DNA of 64,000 nt from Ochromonas danica (taxonomy: Eukaryota; Sar; Chrysophyceae; Chromulinales; Chromulinaceae). The DNA lies in NCBI GenBank assembly GCA_015146655.1, contig VKHL01000057.1, positions 69,840 to 133,839 of the forward strand, read 5' to 3'. Shown in pieces: positions 33,293 to 43,400 of the stretch (position 1 is its first letter; every line of letters begins with the position of its first letter). Below the pieces are notes generated by a model, which saw only the letters and a program-made list of their open reading frames with translations, searched no databases and had not been told where the DNA came from. Position numbers and translations under genes: made by a program.

Positions 33293-35232
33293 AAGCTTGT
33301 AGCTATTTCTCTATTATTTTGCCAATATTTGTTATAAGGTATTCCTTTTCCTGATTTGGTTTACGTTTCTTTAATGATAATTATATGATGTAATACTAAT
33401 ATATGGCAGTACTGTTTGTATTATCAGCGTACTAATTTTCACTTTTAGGCTTTCGAGCGCTTGTCTGTTCCGCCTGGATAATTTTCGGTTCCCCCAGCAA
33501 TGATTGATTATTAACCATTAGCAACATCCGGACATGCATTGTTGGTATATTTTGATTTGTGTATCATCGCCACCGACTTCATCTATATCCTGCGTAAGAA
33601 CCATGAAGTGTTGACAGTACATTGTGGGTGCTTAACACTTCATTGTCGATGTGGTCCATATCAGGTATCAAATCTAGAAATCCATGGAAATGCTCTCAAT
33701 CTCCACACGTCCGCAAAGCTCCAACTTCCGCAAAACCCCAACCAAACTCCATAAATTAAACATCAACATAGTTTTGCTCTTTTGGTCTCTTTCTTCATGT
33801 ACATCAAAACACTTGCCAATGAAATGACAGAAGTCGATAATGGTAAGTTTAGGTCTCACTTGGTGGTGATTGGGCCACTAATTGTTCTCTTTTTATTCGC
33901 GTTTTGCAGGGTCTGAGTTGCTCGACAGGGTCACCAGATTCGGTGACTATTCTGCCCTGGCACACTGCGGACAACAACAAAAGAATAATGGAAGTTTTCT
34001 ATGAGTCCAAAAAACAATTTTGTAGTTTTATAACGACCACAATTTACGTACTGACACTCTGAAAGACTGGAAGGTGAAGTACGGCCGGTGGAAGGCCACA
34101 GGAGGGGACGACTTTCATGAAAAAGCAGTTGGCCCTCATAATGGACAAGATAAAGCCCAGCCACCAGGAAACCGACAATGACCACTAACTTTTGACATAG
34201 CAATGGGAAAATACACATCAGTACTGCATCAGGAGCTCATCCAGACCGATACTGGATATATATGAACACAGGTACCGAAATTGGCGGAGCTATTTCGGTC
34301 TAATGGGCAGGTCACGGAGAAAGGCCTGGATAGCATCAACATTGTCAGCGCAGATAAAGTCACCAAAGCCACGGACGAGCAAAGCCTTCACCAACAGCAA
34401 GCTGTGCTGCTGAATAAAGAAGATACTGCAGCACGATTCAAGCTCCACAAGACGAAGAAGGTGCTGGAAGCAGCGGCCAAAGCGGCGGTCGAGCAGCAAA
34501 GAGAGACAGCGAGGCAAACTCGACAAGCACCGAACCGCCAAAAGCAGGTCTACCAGCAGTGGCATAAAGGCCTGATCAAAGCTGAACAGAAGGCAAAGTT
34601 GGGGAGTAGTAAAGCTGCCCAGCGGACCAGCAATTTGTCATCTGAACAAGCACTATTGCTCTCCGATAAAAATGAGCTCATCTTTGCTTCTCAATGTACC
34701 TTTAAAAGAAAAATAGACACTGCAGGCATCATTTCCACAAAATGCGACACATAATATGGCATTCTCGGTGGAACGAGTTGGCCTTTGACTTCATTCTTCA
34801 AAGACTTCAGCTCTGGAAGTGGGCATACGCCGTATGACAGGTCTTGCACAATTTTGGTCAATAAATCATCAACCACAACAAAACATCCCCACATATGCTA
34901 TATCATTCGAAAGCTCAGAACATTTCGATTGAAGGACCGGGCGAAAATGGCTCCAAACTGACGACATTGGCTTTTAAAGTGAATTTTGTTTGTCAGCAAA
35001 GTCGCTAAAAACCCGTTGGAGGGTTGGGGTTTTGCGGAAGTCCGGAAGTCGGGGCTTTTCACGCATGGACGCGCAAGTTCCGCTGCTTGCTGTCGGACAA
35101 GTATTTGTAACAAGAAAGGAAATTAAATTTACTATACTGCATGTGATCAAATTATTGAGTTTTGGAGAGCTAACGAAGTAATCAATATTAGAAAGATTTA
35201 GGTTGATTGTGTTTGATTGTTGTTAACAAAAA
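33293..35232. other. Intergenic gap between HHK-C and HHK-D with an inverted-repeat element
   Basis: A 1.3-kb segment bounded by a perfect 20-nt inverted repeat (33724-33743 and 35022-35041) fills most of this gap and is listed separately. The flanks have no coding frame with motifs. The HHK-D promoter must lie at the right-hand end. Confidence 0.5.
33724..35041. mobile_element. Possible relict DNA transposon bounded by inverted repeats
   Basis: The ends carry acttccgcaaaaccccaacc at 33724-33743 and its exact reverse complement at 35022-35041. Weaker complementarity extends outward (caaagctcc on the left, ggggctttt on the right). Inside, a plus-strand frame at about 34263-34754 encodes a Gln/Lys/Ala-rich helical protein fragment (LAELFRSNGQVTEKGL). 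That could be the tail of a transposase or a disordered host protein. No DDE motif is visible and target-site duplications are not obvious. Confidence 0.4.
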
Positions 35233-37945
35233 ATGCTTTTCAACGAAGAAATGTTACAATTTCCACGACGACGGAATGAATCATCCAAAGAAATGCTTCG
35301 ATCTCATCTTCGATTACCAAATCACCTTTCTATTTTATTTCGAGAGTTCCATTCTAAAGAGTTGCCTTTTGAAGCAATGGCCATACTCTTGTTTATAATT
35401 ACAATCTTCGCAATAGTGACGATGGCAGCAATGTTTTCCGGCCAACTTGGTCGCGATCGACCGCGTGGTGCTTTGATCAAATTATCATTGGTGTTGGGCT
35501 TCCCCATGTTAATATCTGGTTGGATAGCTCTCTACTTGAAGTTTTTAGCCAAATATCGTCCACTGAAATGTGGACCGCAAGTTGTATATTGGGCATCATT
35601 CATGCAGGGGATATTTGCCATTGCCATGGTAATTTTCTGTGGTATGCGACTCTATGCGAAGACCAAATACGGCCCGTGCGTAACTAACTCTGTTCGCGAG
35701 ATTATGTATTGCAATCCCAATGCTGCTTCTGGTGGATTGCCAGAGGACAACCTTGTTGCCCTGATTCTTATACCAATTCTCTTCCCTATCCTCCTTAGAG
35801 ATACAGACTTCAATGTTGTCATCATGACATGGCTTATGGCAATAATTTTCTTATCAATAAGCATTATTCATGTGGGAATAAATTCCGGCAAAGCGGCAAT
35901 TATAATTTCCTATTTCATCATTAGTGGCATCGGAATATATTCCAATCAATTGCAAAATGTCCGCAGCTTTGTCATCCAACAACAGCTCGCTGCTGTCATC
36001 AAACAGAATGAAGAGATGGCAGAAGAGCTGAGAGCCAATGAGCTGCGGCACATGATCGGGAATGTGGCTCACGACTTGAAGACGGTGAGTGTGATTCCTG
36101 GTGTTGTTTGTTGATTGCTGATAGGGTGATGTGTCTAATGTGTTTCTTTGTCTTTGTATGAAACTTTCATTTGATTGTGCTTAGCCTCTTGCTTCATTCG
36201 TGAGCGGTTTGGACATGGTCGCTGACATCGCTCAGGATGGGTTGCGCAAGCTTTCTTCCATCGATAACTTCAGTTCTGAAGAGATGGTGTTGTATGACGG
36301 AAGTCACTACAAGCATCTGGCGAAGGAAGTGCGAGGTTGGTTGGAAGGTGTGTTGTGTTCAGTGCAGAACAGTCACAATGTGAACAACTTCATGATGATG
36401 ACGATCAATCGTTGCATCGACTACACGAAAGCCAGCAAAGGTCTGAAGCTGGTTCCAAAGTATGAGACGATCGAGTTGATGGAGACGTTGTCGCTTCCTT
36501 TCAAGTGTATGAAGGATGTGTCTCAGAAGGTGCATGTTCATCTGGAGGAACTGAGCAAGGACATCTGCAGTCATGTGATAACGGACAAGCAATGGTTGCA
36601 GGAGAATATTCTGTGTTTGTTGAGCAATGCGGTGAAGTATTCAGCTGGGGGTAATGTGAATGGTCGTGTGTCATTAAAGCAAGTTGGAGAGATCGGTCCA
36701 GGAAGTGTCTGTCAGTTGCCAGGCGGTCTTATGCAGTCGTCCTGTCGAGATAGCGATGGAAGTGCAAAGGCATCTGTGGCGTCAGGAATTGCACCCCGTG
36801 TTGAAGGCGAGAATAGAGGTAACTCCACATCTGATATGATTCGCCGCAATCGTCGAACCACTGCAGTTTCCGCATTGGCAGCAGGTTCGAATCGAAGTAC
36901 TTCGACTGTAAGTCGAGTGGATGAGAACAGCTTGCACCTCACAAGTCCTCGAGATCTGGCAGAACAGCCGTCAATAGCGAACATGTCTAGTTCAGGCGAT
37001 TTATTTCTGCTGGTGGAGATCGAGGACACAGGAATAGGTCTGACGGAGGAGGGGATGGCGACGTTGTTCAATGCTTTCAAGCAAGCTCAGAAGCTGGCAG
37101 GAGGGACGGGGTTGGGATTATTTTCCTTAGCTCGTCGCGTGGAGGCATTGGGAGGGTCGTATGGGGTGAGGAAGCGCCTAGATGGAGTTCAAGGATCAGT
37201 ATTTTGGTTCACGATTCCTTATCGTCCAGATACTGTGACTGCATCGTTAACTGAGTTAGTGGAAGAAAGGGTAATTGAGTTGAAGTCGAGTTCTACTGAT
37301 AATCCTGTTGATTCAATGGTGGTTTCTGACCTATCATGTGATCGATTAACTATTCCTTCGAAAATTTCTAACGACAGGAGAAAGATGCGTATCCTAATTG
37401 TGGACGACGCTCCTTCTATCCAGAAGATGATGAGCATGATGTTACGTCGCCATGGCCATCATGTGGATCAAGCAGACAATGGGGCGAGTGGTTTGAGCTT
37501 GGTGACGAGCACACACAATGAGGCTCAGGAAGGGTTTCCAGCTTATGATGTAGTGTTGATGGATTTGCAGATGCCAGTGATGGATGGGTTGGAAGCAACT
37601 CGCAGGATTCGAGAGGCTGAGCGGTTGTTCTGTGAGGGTATGCTGGCGCAAAGGAAGATTAACCTCCATTCTCATGTTGTTTCAGAGCTAAGTTCTAAAC
37701 ATCGTTTGCGCTTGCTTCCGCGCTTTTCATCTAGTGGAAGTGACAAAGCTACTGTTCCAACGTTGGAGAGTTGTATGCCTGCGTTCAATGCCTCAAAGAT
37801 TCATCAATTTATCATCGGTGTCTCTGCCAATTCTGATACTGATACGATGAATGAAGCCTTTGCTGCAGGGGTGGATGCTTTTATATCGAAGCCATTTTCT
37901 ATTGATGTGTTTTATCAGACTTATTATCAACACGCCGATAGTTGA
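35233..37945 (+). CDS. Hybrid histidine kinase HHK-D
   Basis: Exons 35233-36084 and 36185-37945, with a 100-bp intron almost identical to those of HHK-B and HHK-C, encode about 870 residues. The sensor is again distinct (FREFHSKELPFE, YGPCV, CNPN, LPEDN, LRDTDF), with six helices and a helical linker into the H-box (His280). HisKA, HATPase and receiver motifs are all intact (EDTGIGL, GGTGLGLFSL, ILIVDDAPS, MDLQMPVMDG, SKPF). The kinase-receiver linker is unique to this copy (DSMVVSDLSCDRLTIPS). The receiver insert is the short type otherwise found only in HHK-A (MLAQRKINLHSHVVSELS), the most distant gene in the cluster. Confidence 0.92.
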
Positions 37946-38530
37946 TTCGGATATGCCCTTTTCTTATTTATTTCGTTCTTCACGCGTTGTCGTGGTGCTG
38001 TTCTATGTTAATTATTGTATTATTGGTGTGCCTGATGCTCTTGATGCGTTGTGTTGTAGTATTTGTTTTAGATAAGCGATGGGTGTTTTGTTATTATTTG
38101 CATTGTATGTACAGGGAGCATGTTGAGCAGTCATCCTCAGATGCACACAAGATAGCAAATCCAAAATATTCTAGTCTTCATCGATCGTTGTTCTTGTTGT
38201 TGCTGTAGTTGTTCTGTAGTTGTCAACGTTTGTACATTGTTCATGACCACAGCATATGTGCGCGTATCAATGTGTTGTTGAATCCTGGTGAATAGTGTTT
38301 TTATACTTATGGTATTTGAATGTGGTTCATAGGGGTTAAATGTGAGTGTGTGAAGTGGAGATTGTCCTCAACCTAAGTGAAGCATAAACTGTCTATATGG
38401 ATAAAACCGCTTGATAGTTCCATGGAATTTACATATGTGTCCATGGAATGGATTTGTTGGGTGCACCTGCACGCATTGCATTCACTTATCTTCAGACTAC
38501 CATCCTCTTCACCACCGTCGACATTGAATA
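37946..38530. other. Intergenic gap downstream of HHK-D
   Basis: T-rich and G/T-rich sequence without a convincing gene; it holds the HHK-D 3' UTR and the HisC promoter. Confidence 0.6.
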
Positions 38531-39904
38531 ATGACAACCTTCGTTGGCACTCCCTTCGTTTTGGAAAATGTAGCGAGAAAGAATATTCTCGAGTTGACGC
38601 CTTATCGCTGTGCTCGTGATGTAAGTAAGAACCATCTGCCGCATTGAATAGACAGACCACTACCGCCACCATCACACCCCACCATATTAATGTGACTTCC
38701 TAGCCTGAACATTTCCCTAACGTACCATGCAATGCATGCCGTCATTGTCGGGTATTTTGCATGTGTGTTCGACTCTGATCGAAATGTTGTCATTCTCACA
38801 CTCATTCTTGCCTCACTGTCTTATGCTGGAGATAGGATTATTCCGATGGTGTACTGTTAGACGCCAATGAAAACAGCTGCGGATCTGCCTCCAATAAACA
38901 CGAAGAGCTGGTGTTGAACAGGTAGCTCGTATTAAATCACACTGTTTCTGCAGTTTTATTCATTCTCTTGGATATGTTCTGTTAGGTATCCTGACCCTCT
39001 CCACTATGAAGTGAAAGAACACATTGCAGAGTTTCGTAAGGTGAAGAAGGAGCAAATCTTCCTTGGTGTCGGTAGTGATGAAGCAATCGACTTGCTGGTT
39101 CGCATTTTCTGCCAGCCTGGTGTCGACAATCTTGTTATCACGCCACCTACTTATGGCATGTATAAAGTGTGTGCTAAGATCAATGATGTTGCTGTGAAAT
39201 CAGCTCCGTTGACTCCTGACTTTGATGTGGACCTGGCAGTGCTGTTTCAGAATATTGATGCTAAGACCAAGCTAGTCTTTTTGTGCTCTCCAGGCAATCC
39301 AACATCCAAAGCTATTCCTCTGGAGGTGATCGAAACTGCATTGCAGAATTTTACCACTGGTGTGCTGGTTGTAGACGAGGCCTATATTGACTTCTGTAAA
39401 ATCCCCAGTGCGGTCGTCTTGCTGGAGAAATATCCCAACTTGGTTGTCTTGCAGACTTTGTCCAAAGCCTTCGGCCTGGCAGGTATCCGTTTGGGCATGG
39501 CATTTGGTCGTGAAGATATCATTCAGCTCATGAACAATGTGAAAGCTCCCTATAATGTGAACAAACTTACCGCAGATGTTGCTAAATCTGCCTTCGGAAA
39601 TCTCGAACTCTTCGTGCAGAATCGTGACTATCTTCTGGGTGAACGTGATTTTCTGGAAGAAGAGTTGAAGAAAATATCTGTAGTAAAGAAAGTCTATCCT
39701 TCTGATGCCAATTTCATTTTGTTCGTCTTGCCGAGGGCTCTCGAAGTCTACAAGATCATGGCGGATCGAGGAGTGGTCTGCAGGTATCGGGGCAGCGAAC
39801 TGCACTGTACGGATTGTCTTCGTGTGACGGTTGGCACGAGAGATGAAAACACTCGCTTTTTGGAGCTTTTGCGCACCGTGACTACTGAGTTAGGTATCAA
39901 TTAG
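38531..39904 (+). CDS. hisC: Histidinol-phosphate aminotransferase
   Basis: Three exons, 38531-38620, 38836-38921 and 38986-39904, encode about 364 residues, the normal length for HisC. The first exon gives ENVARKNILELTPYRCARD, the second LLDANEN and the third RYPDPLHYEVK, all in the canonical order. The PLP-binding lysine is Lys219 in TLSKAFGLAGIRLG; CSPGNPTSK and VVDEAYIDF are the other cofactor motifs, and RVTVGTRDEN closes the fold. The enzyme transaminates imidazole-acetol phosphate to histidinol phosphate, using glutamate. An in-frame stop lies just upstream of the start, and the start leaves no room for a signal or transit peptide. The first intron (215 bp) is the longest I modelled in the window. 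Confidence 0.93.
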
Positions 39905-40485
39905 TCTCGCATGTTGATATGGTGCTTGAGGAATGATGGGTGAGATGTATGAGCGCATTTAAAAGGACGATTTTGCAGGATGCTTATGTGAAACGTTAAA
40001 TCGATCTTCTTATCACTTCAGATTTATCCGTCATGGAGATGCACATGCCATAATAATTTGTTTTGGGGGGACTTTGGACACACTGGAATTTAAGCACTGT
40101 ACTTCACTGTTGTTCAGTGAGGATTTCTCCGATTTCTCCCCACTCCCTTGTTTTCTCACGATCCATTGCAATTTGTACGCTTTCAAGGCCACCAGGAAGT
40201 TGGGCAACCTGTAATTGACTACATTGTAGAATCGTCCAAAGGAGCGGGAAAATTGACAAGTGGCAAAGGATTTTGGATTTTCCCACCTTTTACCGCCTTT
40301 TCCCACCGCCTGCTGCGCATGTCTCTGTGCTGGCTGGGGCTCAAGGGCTGCTTGCCTTGCAACTTCATTGACTGGCCATCATAAAAACTTGCCCAAGGAG
40401 ACTCACCTTCTTGCAATTGCACTACTTGAATCTAATTATCTTTAATTATTTTATTGACTCCGACCTGTGGTCGTGATTGAAAATA
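39905..40485. other. Intergenic gap upstream of the S1-repeat protein gene
   Basis: No gene is supported here. Small overlapping frames on both strands have no motif. Confidence 0.6.
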
Positions 40486-43400
40486 ATGTTTCAACGTGCT
40501 TTCTATTTTCTTGCGGCCATCTTTGTATGCAATGCTTTTCTATTTAACTTGCGCCCTTTTGGGCTATTCCGGAATCAGCATTCCATCAAACGAGATATGT
40601 CGCTCTTTAGCAAGCTTTCAATTGGTCAGAGCGTAATTGCTGAGGTGGACGATGTGGGAGGAAGCTTCAAGGATCCTCAAGTCTTCTTTCGGGTACTTCA
40701 TTTCCCGTTCTTACACTTAGCGTTGCTTCTTTTGCAATTAACTTCCACCTTGTCTTTATCTAGATTAAGACAGATGACAATGAAGTAGTTCCAGCTCGCA
40801 TGTCAGCCAAGACATTAACTGCTACTGAGAGGTTGGCTTTCCAAAGTGGAGCTGTGGTGAAAGTCAGTGTTATCGGAGAGGACAATGGTAGCTATCGGGT
40901 TACTATCCCTGACCGAAGGCTTGATGGCTTGAGCTCTGTGTCAGGTCCACAAAGTGAAGCGAAGAAAGCTCCAAAGAAAGCAGGCACTCCTCCCGGTGCA
41001 TTGATTAGTAGCTTGAAGACAGGCATGCCTTTGCAAGGTACTGTGAGCAGAACAGGCCCTTACGAGGCTCATCTTGATGTGAAAATCTTTCGCCCCGCTA
41101 AGGGAGGCACTTTTGCCCCTGTTCTAGCCAAGCTGGATAAGGATGATATAACATCTTCAGTGCGTAAGAGCTTCCAGCATGCCAACATGGGAAGAAATAT
41201 CTTACCTAAAGGTGCTCAATTGCCTGTTTTTGTCAAGGAAGTTTACAAGAACTCTGGGTAAGAAGATTCTTTCTGTCTTTTTGCTTTGGTTTATGCTGAT
41301 CATTGTTTCCTTCTAGACAACTCACCGTAACGACCGATGCCTCTGTGGATAAGGCAACAGTGGTAGCTGGCAAGGTTGAAGGCAGATTGCATAGCCTCCA
41401 ACGTAGACAATCCCGGCGCGTTCGTAGACAGTTGGACAAATTCGAAGTTGGACAAACTGTGTCTGGTGTTGTGCAGGGAGTAGCACCGGAAGGAGTTCTT
41501 GTTAATGTTGATGTTGATTTCCCACTCAACATCACTGCTCTTCTGGGAACACGAGATTTGCCTGAACAGTTCGCAATTCCTGATGGTATGACGGATGTTC
41601 ACGTTCAACAGCTCTTGAGTCAGGACTTTGTTGTTGGCAGACGCCTTTCTGGAACTATTTCCAAGATTAACCCAAAACCCAGTGTGACCGCAAAGTATAA
41701 CTTGAAGCTTGTTTTGGAAGAATTAGATCCAGTTCCTACCGATGACTTTATTATAACTGATCGCTTTGATACAGAAGGTGAAAGCTTCAAGAAGCAATAT
41801 TATCGTAAGACAAAAGAAGCCGAGAAAATCAGTGACGAAGAAGATGAAGATGATGAGGAAGGTGATGACTATTTAGTATCGGAAGAAGATGCTCATGAAA
41901 TTTATGATGAACTGAAAGGAGAAAAGAATGCCATGAACGAAGACGATCTCTTTGCATGGGCTGACCTTCAGGATATCATTGCGGAAGGCAGTGTGTCTGA
42001 AGACTATGTACGATCTGTAATGAGATCTGCTGGTGTGAAGCAAGGAGGGGCAATCAGCTTCTCTCAATTCTTTGACATTATTACCAATGTTCAAGACAAG
42101 GTTTTCCTTGACGACGATGTACCTGAGGAGTGGATTGATGACGAAGCTGATGAAGATGATGAAGATCAAGCTGAAAGAAAAGAGCAAAAGCCTGTGGTAG
42201 AAGAAGAGGAGGAAGATGATTTTGGCGAGGAAGATAGTGAGGAAATAATTAAGGAAATGTATGACGATCTTCGAGGAAACGCGAAAAGATTGCACGTGAA
42301 GTCCTTCAAGAAGTGGGAAGATCTTGTGGAGCTCTTGCAAGAAGGAGTTCTGGATGAAAACCAACTGGAGAAATTTTTTCAAGAAGCCAAAGTGGATGGA
42401 AAGAATGGCATTACTTTCGAACAATTCAAGATACTTGTTGATAAGATCGACGAAGCGGCCACAATTTTTGAAGAGAAGAAAGCCGCCTTACCCTCGAAAT
42501 CAGGCGACAAGCAGCAAAAAGAAAAAGAAAACGCCATTGAGGAAAATGAGAGCGACGATGTGCGCATAGAGGATGATGAAGACGACGATGATGACTTGAG
42601 TGAGATTTTCGCCTCATTGAGGAATAAGCAGGGCAAAGTGACCGTTGAGTCCTTCAAACAATGGGAAGACATCGCTGAGCTCATTACCAGTGGCGAACTA
42701 GAGGAATCTGATCTCGATACCATAATTGGCGAAGTACTGGGCAAGGAGGTGACCAAAAAGAACTCAAAAAGCCTCGTAATGAGTTTGGAACAGTTTGAAG
42801 AGATTTTTGATGGTTTGTCTTCTGCTCTAAATAACTCTTCGGATGAAGAGGACGTGAATGAGGAGGAAGACGATGAAGATGAGAAGGCTTCGGAGGAACA
42901 TGATGATTTGGATGTCAAGTTTATCTTCGATGAGCTGAAGAACGAAGCTGGCAAGGTTACGGCTCAAGCTGTGCTGGATTGGGGAGATATCCAGGCGTTA
43001 ATAACAACCAATGCTGTCACACAAGATCAAATCGACAACCTCTTCGCCAAAGTACTGGGTAAGCAAGTGACCAAGAAGAATGCTGCTACCATCACCTTAA
43101 CTTTGAGTCAATTGGAAACCTTCCTGGCTGCGCTTGATGGGCTAGTGGATGATCGAGAGACGACTGAGAACGCTGAACTAGAGCAAGACGACGTGGAAAT
43201 TGAAGAATCCGCCGACAAGATCTTTGCTTCTCTTAAGGACAAGCAGGGAAAAGTGACAGTGGAGGCGCTCAAAGGATGGGAAGACATTGTTGGACTTCTG
43301 CAAGAAGGCGATCTGGACGAGGCCGGACTCGATGGTATCATTAGTGATGTATTGGGTAAGAAGGTGACCAAGAAGAACGCTAGTAGTCTCACAGTGAACT

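Noticed and set aside
40219-40306. Repeated ttttcccacc-like runs upstream of the giant protein gene
   Set aside because: Too short and imperfect to call a repeat element or a regulatory site.
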